Assembly: GCA_963576735.1 (NCBI GenBank) | Contig: OY755184.1 | Coordinates: forward strand, 744,001-808,000 | Source of the DNA: Bedellia somnulentella | Lineage: Eukaryota; Arthropoda; Insecta; Lepidoptera; Bedelliidae | DNA: 64,000 bases | Direction: 5' to 3' | Shown here: positions 1 to 12,900 of the stretch, in pieces | Position numbering within the stretch: position 1 is the first letter of the stretch | Layout of the letters: each line of letters begins with the position of its first letter | Made by a program: the position numbers and the translations under genes | The notes under the pieces: generated by a model | Database searches by the model: none | What the model saw: only the letters and a program-made list of their open reading frames with translations | Told to the model about the DNA's origin: nothing

Positions 1-718
1 TTTTCACTGAAGCAAAGAATCTCATTCTATACATTCTCAGTTTGAACTAGGTACAACATTTTTTTTTTTTTTGAAAATTACAATATTTTAGATAGGCATT
101 CCATGGGCAAAGTTGTTTAGTTTGATGTCCTTTATCGATTTATAATTTAAAAAGGGTATGTTATATAAGCGAGGTCTAGGCCAATTACCAACTCTTTGAA
201 GGGCACATTTGAACTTGTTTACAAATAAGTGCAACTACCAGGTGGGCCAACCAAAAAGCGGGCCGCAGGTTGAGTATAGCTGCAATAGAGGATTCAAACT
301 GTTACTCTAAGGAACCTCCTATTTCCCAATTCCAAAATAAATTTTAAGATGAATAGAGAATATTTTTTTTGGTAATAGCATTCTGAACCCAAGTGAATCG
401 TTCGAGCTTATAATCAACCAAGTAGACTCAACCCCCCTAAAATAAAGGCATTATGTAGTATATTTTTTTTATTAATATATAATAAAAATTTCTATCTAAT
501 AATATTTAAGTCGGCTAAATAATGTAGAAACGGAGCGAAAATAATAATCAGCTGTGAAACGTCACAGTCACATTGACGTTTCGGACTTTGAACTTGTATT
601 AAATTCGAAAACATTAGCAATTATTGCGAAATTAATTTAATTTCATGAACAGTTTCATTTGCAATGTATAAATAAATACATTCACGAGTGATGCTTAAAT
701 TTATAAAACTATTATAAA
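1..718. other. Upstream flank of VWA8, no gene seen
   Basis: AT-rich sequence with a poly-T run near 60 and no open frame with recognisable similarity. It should hold the promoter of VWA8, but no specific element beyond the TATA-like motif can be supported. Confidence 0.5.
667..674 (+). promoter_or_regulatory. TATA-like motif upstream of VWA8 start
   Basis: TATAAATA lies about 45 nt before the ATG at 719, a spacing that would leave a 5' UTR of some 20 nt. The surroundings are AT-rich, so the match may be chance. No CpG-rich promoter is visible. Confidence 0.2.
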
Positions 719-902
719 ATGTATTCACCCGCCGTCACGGTTCGAAGGATTGATGTGTTGATTCGTATTTTGAATGGCCGCAAATCTATTTTGACGACAA
801 ATCTTGTAAGAGGGTATGCTTCTGAAGGCAAAATAACTATAGGAGATGTTACCAAAGAACTTGCTACCGCTTCCCACCCAGAATATGTGCCTAAAAAGTA
901 TT
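719..902 (+). CDS. VWA8: VWA8 exon 1 (start codon, mitochondrial presequence)
   Basis: ATG at 719-721 is the first ATG in frame. The first ~35 residues hold several Arg and one acidic residue and end in RGYAS, as in matrix-targeting peptides. The following stretch (KITIGDV...PEYVPKKY) matches the conserved start of the mature protein. Donor gtaagt at 903; exon ends in phase 1. Confidence 0.9.
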
Positions 903-3900
903 GTAAGTTGTTTTCTGTAACATAACCTATAAAATGTATATTTTTATTATTTTGCAATGCCCATGTAGTAAATAACTACAATATTTGTTTTAGTGTTTCT
1001 GTATCTTCAAAGAAGTTTACATAAAATTAAATTTTTAACAAAATTATAAACAATTGTTATGTTTATGTACAGTTGTTATTGAGTTCCTCTACACCAGAGA
1101 AATTTAAAAGAACCAGAAGCATGATATTAACTTCAGCATGTTTCTCTTTAAGTTCCACTTTCATTTTAATAATACTGAAGCTGAAGTTATAATTAAGTTT
1201 ATAAGTCTGTTTAAGTGAAGGTGATGAGCATACCCCACTACAAACTAGCAAATCCGTGGCAAATGACAATTGTTTATCAGGGTTAGCAACTATGATTTAT
1301 TCGTTACATAGTTAATCGTACTTGATTAATGCAATTCACTGATAACCTTTTAACACCTCTTTATTATTATAGAGGAGCTTAGTTCATTTAAAAATAATTT
1401 CATGGTGAATGAAATTTATTTTAAAGAATAAAGATGATTTAAATAACAATCTTTCTATTTATTTGTTTGTTGTATTAAAATGACAACCCTATCTCACGTA
1501 TGCCACGGTTTCGCTAGTTCGCTGTGGGGTATGGTGATGAGTCAGTCACATTAATTTTCAAATTGATTGAACGAAGTAAATATGGTGTAAAAATGCTTCT
1601 TTTAAAAAAAATGATATTGGTAGGTTGTATTAGATTGTACTTTTGGCTGCTAGCAATATTTAGCTTATTTATACTTGATTTTTATAACGGTAACAGATCT
1701 AGAGGTATCTACAGAATGTTGAGTTTTGTTTACTTACTTTCAAATAACTACTACTACTACTCAAAAAGTTGTTTTAATTATAATGTGCAATCCAAAAAGT
1801 TGTTTTAATTATAATGTGCAATTGTGAAAATCTTAGAAAATACTATACTACTACTACTACTAATAATACACCAGGGCATCAGAAACTTTATTAAATTCAT
1901 TTAAAATCACCTTGACAGTATTTGCAAACCAAGCGCTGCAACTTTCTAATGATAAAATGTTGTTTTAATTATAATGTGCAACCGTGAAAATCTTAGAAAA
2001 TACTATACTACTACTACTACTAATAATACACCAGGGCATCAGAAACTTTATTAAATTCATTTAAAATCACCTTGACAGTATTTGCAAACCAAGCGCTGCA
2101 ACTTTCTAATGATAAAATGATTTCTTTTTTATAATAATAATTGTAATTACATAGACCAACATATTTCTAATATAGTAAGTGTTGTAGTGAATGTTGGGTG
2201 TGGCAGAAGAAGCATGAAAGTAGAGTAAACGCAGTAGTAATGAGGTCCCTCAGAAAAGGTTGTAATGAAAGAAATATGCAATCGAGTAAGAATAAGATTA
2301 CTGAAAGGTGCAGTGTGAAAGATTATATTGTAAAAAAGATAGAAAAAAGAATGTTAAAATGGTTTGGGCACATAGAGAGGATGGATGATAGTGAATTAGT
2401 AAAAGAGATTTATAGAGCTGATGTGGATGGTAATGTTAAAACCTTGGAGGACGGATTTGAACCAAGTAACAAGTGTGCTCAAAAAGGCAGGCATCCGAAT
2501 TATGAAGAATAGAAGAGCATGTATGTGAACATTGATGGATGTAAACAAAGTTAGAAAGATTTGTGAGGATTTTACAAAGTGGTGATTGATAGTCTCTGCC
2601 TACCCCAATGGGAACTAATGGCATGAGTATATGTATGTATGTTCCAATATTATTATAATAATATAACTCTATGGTCTCGTTTGTGCCAATATTACATAGT
2701 TGGCATAACTCCATGGCAACTGTTTATTCAGGAGATCTAAGAAAGGATGGGTAGCTTATTGGTAGAGTGAAACATATTCATTTCTTTATTACTAATCCAC
2801 GACCCATTCATAAGTATGCCATGGGGGTGTATACCTGGAGGTCGTGGGTTCGATTCCTGCTGGTGTAAAAAATTTTCATTCCTTTATTTAATAGTAATAA
2901 TTCCCACATGAGGTTTTCATGAACAAAACATTCTAATTATGTAATTTCTCTACTGTTTTGTAGTAACTATAGAAGACACAGAATTAAAGAACTTATCGCA
3001 AAGTACCCTGAGGAACTTGCGATGGATGATGCAGAAGGATTCTCTTGGCCAAGACATGTTCTTACTTGGCAGACCAGGACCCAACCGGTGAGCATCAATT
3101 GACTTCTATATATTTATACCTCTACATACTTATAAAAACGTAACCTAACTTTTACTCACAAAACAGGGTCGCAAGAGCCTCAGAATCTACCATTGCCACT
3201 CTTGGAAGTTGATTGGGGATAAGCTAGTAACATAAAGAATCTTTGGTGATGGGTTTCGACCCACATCGTTCAGCTAACAATTAAATAGTTCTAAAATCCT
3301 CTTACGATACCCATGGAAATTAATGGGTTATCTTCTCACTATTCCAACCCAACACAGCTCATGTATATGTTTTAATCTTATGTCTACAGACTAACCAATT
3401 AAATAAACATTTAAAAGTTTTATTCCTGTACAGCCGGCAAGTAGCACTGCAGTATCTCGAGCTGACAAATCGGGAGCTAGAGTATGTAGCTCTGTCACGT
3501 GACACCACGGAAGCAGATCTGAAGCAGCGGAGGGAAATACAGAATTCTACGGCCAAATATTTTGATCAGGTAATTTTAGAAATATGAACACAAACTTGCA
3601 GCTTGATATATCCAAACATGGTTCTTTTATTTTTCGAAGTCACTATACTAACAGTATACTTCTAAAGAAAGAATAAATAAAGAAAAGAAAAATTTCGACA
3701 TAGGCGGGAATCGAACCCGCGACAACGGGTATACGCCCCGACGCTCTGCCAATGGAGCCACCGTGTCAATGACTGCCAGCGCGAAATTCTTCTATCCTTT
3801 ATTTCTTTTACACGTTTAAAGTGTTTGCGTTTCCTACCTCAGAATTTTTACTAATTGTGTCGAAATTTTTCTTTCCTTTATTTATTCTTTATTTATTAGT

Positions 3901-6900
3901 AATAATCCCCACATGAGGTTTTCATGAACAAAAAGATTTAAATTAACAGTTTACTTGTTGAGAGAAATACTAAGTTCTGTGCGCTCACATACACAAAGAG
4001 TGATTTATGTTATATTCAACATTATACAGTTAACTCCAAGTATAGGCGCGAGTCGCTAGTAAGTGTTTATTAACTGAGCATAAAGAGCATACCTTAATAG
4101 GTGTCAGAAGATCTTTGATTTTATAAATCATCAAACATTTGATAACCAGCCAAAGTATTTTTTTTGGTATAAACTCAGCCATGTGGGTTACCTTATATGA
4201 CTAGAAAATAATCATACATATTTGCTGTGTAGTGTCGGCTTAGAATAGCACTACCCCATTTCTTCCGGTGGGTGTACGTAAGAGGCGACTAACGGTATTG
4301 AGGCTTTTTAAGGGATTTTTGGGCGATGCGGTTGGAGACCCATCACCAACAACCTTTATTTTACCATCTTTTCCCCACTCAACTTCCAAAAGTGGCTGAG
4401 GAATTTTAATTCCTTAGCTCTGGCTACCCCTTCTAGGGATTTATAGCCGTGAGTATATGTATGTATGTATAATCATACATCCATATATTCACGCAAATAG
4501 TTTTCAGTAGACAGATACTATCAAGCGCCAGTTTGTACGATGCTTCATGCCAAACGTCTGGAGCTTAATTAAAGTTCATAGAAAATACTCAAAAACTACA
4601 ATTTTGAGTCCCATATATTCAGGACTATAAACTCCAAAATTGTTCACGCAGAGCTACAAAGTAAAAAATATATTCAGGGACTTTTGGAAGTTGAGTGGGG
4701 AAAATTTGTGAAAATTTAAAACTTAGATGTATTTAAAACTTATTTTTTTCACAGAGTGCCGTACGCGCCGCTGTGGAAGGAAGAGTTCTCGTTCTAGAAG
4801 GAATAGAGAAAGCGGAGAGGAATGTGTTGCCAGTTCTGAATAATCTTCTGGAAAACAGAGAGATGCACCTGGAAGATGGACGGTTTCTGATACCGGCTGA
4901 TAGATATGACAAATTATTGAAGGTAACATACTTAAACATATTGCTGAAGTTTTGGCTTCTAGGTCCGACAGAGGGCTATATAGTTTCAAAATATTGAGTG
5001 AGTATTCCTACCTACATGTTCTTAAATACTATTGGGCTAACTTGATCTGTGTAATATTTTTCTAGATGCTAAACGAACCGAGTTAATTAAATAGATTCTA
5101 TTGATTCTTCAAAAACAAATTATCCTCATACATGTCTGGTGGATTCTTAACCCTTTTAGTCTCGGATTACCTTCTGATACCAACCCATAAATAGCTCAAT
5201 GTTAATATTAAGTACTCCTAAAATTATAATCGGTTTGAATCATCCAAGAATCTTTAAAAACCTTTGTCCTAGTAATATATTCTTCCTCCCTGATATCAGG
5301 AGTACGGTCCCACATAATTATCCAGTTGGTGTCGCATCCCAGTACACTCTGATTTTCGTGTGGTCGTGCACCCACGTTTGCTTGGAGGTGTACTCACGTG
5401 ACAGTGGGTAGTACTTTATACTAAGTAACCCTTAAAGTTATAATCACTTTAAACTGTCTAAAAATCTTTAATAACCTTATCATATGAATATATTTTGTCC
5501 CCCTTATATTAGAAACACAGGCCCACATAACTAAACCACTAACAACTCGTCCGAACTCATATTAGGGGATACGCAGCGTAATAGGGTCTTGTCTTACCTG
5601 ATATATTAGGTAACCATAAACCTTATAACAACTTTGAATCTACCAAAATTCATCGTCATCATCATTGTTTTAATAAATGTTCGTTCCCCTTACAACAGGA
5701 ACACGGCCCTACAGAACTATCCCGCTGGCGTCTCGTGCGCGTACACTCCGAGTTCCGAGTAATAGCTCTCGGACTGCCCGTGCCCAGATACGCGGGACAG
5801 CCGCTCGACCCGCCGCTGCGGTCGCGGTTCCAAGCCAGAGATGTCGCTACTGTCGGGTACTCGGTGAGTTGTAGTTTAGGAAGTTCCGGTGTCGAGACAG
5901 AGATGTCGCTATTGTTGTGAAGATATTTGTGCATATGTCGCAGTCGGATTGTATAATCCGCCGTTTTACATTACGGCTAGATGTTTTCTAAAACAGTGCC
6001 GTTTTGTAATGCGGCGGTTCGAGCATTAGCCGGATTGTTATTGCGATACGTTCTTCAATAAGGCGGCCCACGTTTAGCCGCATCGTACTTCGGAGGTCCG
6101 AAAATATTTCACATACCATTTGAAATCATAATGATTAGTCTTTATAAATAATTGAAGTTCTGTTTGGGTGGGTCGGGGGGCCAAAGCCCTCTGCAGGGGA
6201 AGAAAAGCTAGGTCACATTTAGCTAGGTTAGGTTATGTATAAAACGAGCGAGTGAAGCGCAGCGGAGCGAGCACCTTTAATGCATTATCTGTATTTTAAA
6301 TCTGTATTGAAATTATTTCTCAAAGTCACTGTTCACTCACAAATTCACTCAAAACTTCACAATTTACCAACCCACTCGTAGCGCTACGAGTGTTAAGAAT
6401 CGGAACTAAAAACTTTCAAAGTGGCGGCTAATATCTCGCTTTTATACTTTATGGCTAGCCGTATTGAATGACATATGGCGCTGAATGCAAACCGGCGGTT
6501 TTATATCTAGCCGCATTCAATCCGGCTAATGCTTGAACCGCCGCATTACAAGACAACGCTGTTTTAGAAAACGGCTAGCCGTAATGTAAAACGGCGGATT
6601 GTACAATCCGCCTGCGACACATATTTACGGAATTTTTTTTTCAATGGATATTGAATGACGGGCCTTGAACTATCTTTGAATACCTTATGTCAAGTTAAAT
6701 AAAATTCATCAAGCATGACTCACTATCAACATGATTTACCGTCATATGACTATCTATCATCTGCTTCAAACGTATGGTCCTATTTTGAAACGCATTGTAT
6801 CGATTGGCTTTAAATAAATAAAAACACTTTGTAGCTATTTTATTGCGAACATTGATCGTCTATGAAATCATATACAACATACATATAATCACGGCTATAA

Positions 6901-9900
6901 ATCCCTATACGAGGTAGCCAGAGCTTCGGAATAAGAAATTATTTTACCACTTTTGTAAGTTTTGTGGGTACAAGATTGTAAACCAAAGGTTCCTATTGTT
7001 GTTGTTGCCTACGTATGGGGTAAGACGGTAAATTAGTATATCAGTATTATGAATGATGTGTTCTGCTATAATTGGTGCATACCTCAGATGTTTTTTGTTA
7101 TTATGTGAATGTTTGTTTTTAAAATTGTATTAATGTATGTTCTGTTGGCAAACCAAATAAATAAATATCAGCGGTGGATCGATAGAAAATCTGTCATCCG
7201 CCTCGCTTTTGTCGGTTTATGAAATCCCCCGTACTGTCCATGCTAATCCCTTAACCTTCTCGTACGACTCTCACGGGAAAGAGATGGACTACTTCACTAT
7301 AAGCAAATATATCTGTGAAAAACCAAAGTGATTCCAAAAAATTCAAATGATATTTAAATATTGTTGTTTTGAATTTGCATATATATTGGAACATGCGACA
7401 TAACTCTAGAGAATTTCGTCTGTATTTATAATATTCCTTAGGTAAAATTTGCATTGAATACATACATACATATATTCACGGCTATAAATCCCTAGAAGGG
7501 GTAGCCAGAGCTAAGGAACTTGAAGTTCCTCAGCCACTTTTGGAAGTTGCGTCGGGAAAAGATAGTGAAATAAAGGTTGTTGGTGATGGGTCTCCAACCA
7601 CATCGCCCAAAAATCCCTTAAAAGCCCCAATACCGTTAGTCGCCTCTTACGTACACCCACCGGAAGAAATGGGGTAGTGTTATTCTAAGCCGACACTACA
7701 CAGCAAATGGAATTTAATCTAGTATCATAATAAAAATAATATAGTCAATTTAATTTGTTTAAACCAGTTATTTAATTAGAAGAAGTTTTTGAGGTGTTAT
7801 AAATGTTACGATACTAAAAACAAGAAATTAGAAAATAATTTACGTTTAATTACTTATTAGACTTATTCGACATAACATCTGATTTCTTACTGGACTCCGA
7901 GATGAAAATATGCACTTGTTTCTTGGCCTTGAAATCTGGTATTATATTCTTGCTAACTAAATCTGCGTACTGCTTCTCTACCTCGACTCTTTCTCTCGCT
8001 GCCTTCAGTCTCGTTTCCTGAATATTGCTTCTTAATTCTTTAGTTTTACTTCTTACGTTTTGCTTCGGCTGCGGCGAAGTGTCTTTGCGTGTCGTCCTCC
8101 CGTTGCGTGACTGTCGCGCGTACGTTTCTATCGTGTTGGCTGGCACTGGCACGTAAAAATGCTGATCGATACCGCTCCTGTAATAAGTGGCTCCGCTATC
8201 TCTACAATCAGTGATTTTCGAATCGAATTCCGATTTAAAATCTACCGTCTGTTTAAATTTAACTCCTTTCCGCTGCAATTGCGGCCAGCTATGTCGCGGC
8301 TGTGATAACCTAACGTTTTGTATTTCCGGCGCCAGTAAATCCACTTTTCCTGCCAAGTCGAGCCATTGGAGTACACGGTCAGATAAATCTGTTCCTTCTT
8401 GAGCATCGCTTGCATTTGTTCGACTGGTTTTTAAATTTCTCATATTTGAGCTAAATGTTATCGTTCTAAAGCTTTCGAACTCATTAAGCTGGATTGATTT
8501 TGATTTAAGAACGATATCATCTTCAAGTTCTGTTATATCATTAAGATTAAGTTTTTCTATATCCGGTTCTTCGGTTGTTGTTGATGTTTCCGATTCAGCT
8601 TCTTTACTGTCAGATTTATTTAGAAAGTTTAAGTTAACTAAGCATTTTTCTAGGCCGTCTTCATTGCGTTCTGAGCTAGGTGTTGAATAAAGTCGCTCTT
8701 CGAAATAACTTTCACGATAAACGGGTCGCTTTCTTTTGGATCTTAATTTTTTCAGGTAAGGATCATCATCAGTTAGTATTGCGTGTCTGTAATCTCCAAC
8801 CCATATAGTTCTGACATACATGGGGCGCTGTGAAGCTGGCCAAAATACGGGCATATTACACACCACTCCTGCTCAATGGTGGTTGGTCACGCCATGCGCT
8901 GTGTTGCCGAGAAATGAAGTGCTGATCTTCATCTTTAGATAGGTTTGCGGTCTGAAATAGAAAGGAAATATATTGCTGCGATAAACTTGATATAGTGAAG
9001 GTATTCGTAATAAATTTTCGTTTTCGATAGTCATATGGATTTAACCATTTTCGGATAGTAAATATGGATTTAACCACTTTTTTGAGGTACACTGGATCAG
9101 CTACCTTGTGCGTTTGCTATAAGTCGAGGGACAAAATATAACTTATTCGTTTTTCTTTTGAAACATTAGTTATGTGATATTTATATACTTTTAGTCAGTG
9201 TGCCTAATAATTTGATCCTCGTATAATGAGGAATATGAGAGCGAGTACGTATCGTCGGAAGAATGAATCTGACAGATTATAAGGTAAATAGGATTGTCAA
9301 AATCGTAAATAGTGGCGCTCGATAGCCTTCACCTAACTCAATGGGTATTAATGGCGTAAAGACATGTATGTATGTATGTATGTTACGTGAAAAGTGGCAT
9401 GCTTCCTTGTGAGTCTATATAAGACTATGTTGAATAAGTTACTCTAATAACTAAATCAAATCAATCAAAATAAAAACAGAAATACGTAGAAACCTAACAA
9501 ATTGTGGAAATAAAGTCGGGGCTGCTTTAAATGCCTGTTGATTCTAATGCCTCAAATTAATTCATTACTCACTGCTGTGTAGAGTGACTATTATTTCTCG
9601 TTTAAAGTATTAAATTAAAACTTTACGTCAGTTTGCCAATAGGAAAACGAATTTCAGTTTTTATTGTCTCCTTTATTTATTTGGAAACTTTTACATTCAT
9701 ATCTTTAATCAAGGATTATTGGTGGGGAAAATCTAAATAAAAATCGATATTTAAGTTGAGGAGTTCTATGCCGAAAATCCCAAAAAGAGGTTGCCAGAGC
9801 TTCAGAAACTAAAAATCTTCAGCTACCTTCAGAAGTTGAGTGGAGAGAAGATTGTAAATGAAAAAAAAAATTGTGATGGGTCGGTTACTAAACACATACA

Positions 9901-12900
9901 ACTTACAAAATCCATCTTGAGTTTATTAGAAATACATGCATACATATACTCATACCCAATCTGGCGTTAAATTTAATTAGAATTATTAACTTAATTTATT
10001 TTATTAACATTTTTAATTATTATCGTTTTTGTTAGTTATTATTTTATTTAAGTTTCAATTGTTATGGCTAATAATTTGATTTAAATTTAATTTCACAGAA
10101 TAATATTCTTTAATGTCAATTTAAAATTAATGTTATATCTATTGCTATGTTTAGCTTACTTTGTAAATTCTATTCTTTTTTGAATTCACTAAAATTTCAT
10201 GTGTGTAATTATCAAAATTATATTTCATATGCTGATCTGTAATCAATTAACGGTATAGGGGCTTTTATGGGATTATCGGGCAATGCGGTGGGAGACCCAT
10301 CACCAACAACCTTTATTTCACCATCTTTTCCCCATGCAACTTCCAAAAGTGGCTGAATTATTCCCTAGCTCTGGCTACCCATTCAAGGGATTCATAGCCG
10401 TGAGTATATGTATGAATGTATGTATATCAATAAGTACAATAATTTTCTTGTATTTTAAACAATCATTCAATGTAAAGGAAACAAGAGGGTTTAGAAAAGA
10501 TCGTACTAAATGCCGATAATAGTCTCTGCCGAAATAGTATAAGTAAGTATAAGTAAGAAAGTGAGATTCAAAAAATAAAAATAATAAATGTAACGGCATG
10601 TAAATACAACAAAAATAAATTATACATTAAAACCAATTAGCAAAATTTTATCGCACCAATTAAGTATGTTTACATTTACATCAATCCACCCTCAATAAAA
10701 GCTTACAGCAATCGACTCAAAAACATTAAACAAATTTATCTTTCGAAACTCGCAGACCATTTGAAACCACGTAATTAATATTTGCAATGAATAAAATGAG
10801 CAACTTTAGACAGTTTAAGGACCAGCAGAGCTGTATATGCCTGTTTTTATTTATGTGATATTTCTTTTCTTGAACTGTTGCTTGGCTTTAAATAAAAATA
10901 AAAAAAATGGCTATAAATCCCGTAAAGGGGTAGCAAGAGCTTCAGAGCTAGTAACTCATTAGCCGCATTTGGAAGTTGATAGGGGACAAGATGGTAGGAA
11001 TAAAGTATCGTTGGTGATGGGTCTCCCACCGCATCGCTCAAATACCACTAAAAATAAAACATACGTCATACATACATATAATCACGGCTATAAATCCCTG
11101 GAAGGGGTATCCAGAGCTAAGGAATCAGAAATTCCTCAACCACTTTTGGAAAGTTATGTGGGGAAAGATGTTTAAATAGAGGTTGTTGGGGTCTCAAACA
11201 GCATCGCTCAAAAATCCCTTAAAAGTCCCGATACCGTTAGTCGCCTTTTACGTACACCCACCAGAAGAAATGGGTTAAAAAATAAAAATCAGAAATAATG
11301 GTCACCATACACGGAACCGTCCGTCAGTTGAACGCGTGATTAATTGAAAGCGTTTCTATTACAGCACTAGTGACGGGCTATTGATTGGCTCGTTATTGTG
11401 TTACCACGCACAACTCTATACGGGTATCGATATCGATTTTACACTTGATTGAAAACGTTGTTGGCAGAAAAATTTCGTTACCCGTTTCGACCCATCACCA
11501 ACGATACTTTATTTCTACCATCTTGTCCCCTATCGACTTCCAAATGTGGCTGAGGAGAAATTCTGGGTTCCCCGTTTTGGGATTTATGGTCGTGAGTATA
11601 TGTATGTGTGAATGTATCGTTGAGTTAGTACCCCATAATACAAGTTCTTCTTAGTTTGGGGCTAACTTGATCTGTGTATAATATGTGCGTAAGTTTATTT
11701 ATTACATCAGATATCAAATTCTCGTTTTCCTGTTTTGTCTATTTATAATTGAAGCATGGCGCTCTTACTGGTCCATTCCTAGTGATTTTATACTTAATTA
11801 TAGCATGTATGAAAATATTGTATGTGAATGATGCTAGAGAGGTTTGTCAGGATCGTACAAAGTGGCGATCAATAGTCTCTGCCTACCCCAATGGGAACTA
11901 ACGGCGCGAATATATGTATGTACGTATTCTTATAAATGCGTGACTCATGCATGTGATATCGAGGCTAATTTATTTATCATTTTAACTTTATAAGTTAAAA
12001 ATATCGAAATTGAGTATAAAATCACTAAGAAATGAACCAGTGAGAGCGCCATGCTTCTATTATAAATAGACAAAACAGGAAAACGAGAATTTGATATCCG
12101 ATGTAATAATTAAACATACGGACATATTATACAAAGATCAAGTTGGGGGTACTAACTCAACGATACATTCATACATACTCACGACCATAAATCCCAAAAT
12201 GGGGTACCCGGAATTTCAGAGGTAGAAACTCCGCAGCCACATTTGGAAGTCGATGGGGGACAAGATGGTAGAAATAAAGTAGCGTTGGTGATGGGTCTCC
12301 AACCACATCACCCAAAAACCACTTAAAAAGCCCCAACCCCTTAGTCGACTCTTACGACCACCGTGGTAAGAAAGGGGTAGTGATATTCTAAACCGGCACT
12401 AGGTGCATTTAAAAGTAAATAATAGTTTAAGCAATAACCTTTACCTTAACCACACTTTGAAGTTTTTTCAAAATCAATGATTTGTATGTATGGAAATTGA
12501 AAACCGACTGCTTATTGATTGTATTTTTCTATTGTATGTCTGTCTAGGACTTAGACTATTTTGCTATTGTACAAAAATGTAGGTGTTTTAGGTTTATAAT
12601 TGATTCTAGTAATAGATTTTAATTTCCTGTATGACCACCCGTTTCAATACACTATCGTTGCTTAAATTAAAGTATTCAACGGGGTAGGGGTTCCTATGTT
12701 TTAGAAATCAATTTTTACAATGTGTATGTGCTGCCGGGTTTATAAAAATGAGCACATCGTTTTGAATTGAATTGAAAAGAAAAGAAAATATTTATTCGTT
12801 GCATACAAATTTAAAACACAAACACAAACACAAAAAAAACAACAAGTACAGTAAATCCAGATAAAAATTAAAAAGTCCTGCAACGAAAGGGTTGCTAACT

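Noticed and set aside
3700..3768. tRNA gene on the - strand (and similar tRNA-like sequences at 21620, 29750, 43880, 52130, 63590)
   Set aside because: All lie inside family B elements with shared head and tail, have an irregular anticodon arm and differ little from each other. They are SINE parts, not independent functional tRNA genes.
8855..9092. 78-codon frame as an N-terminal extension of the nested gene
   Set aside because: It is in another frame and ends in a stop before the ATG at 8854; an in-frame stop also lies just upstream of that ATG.
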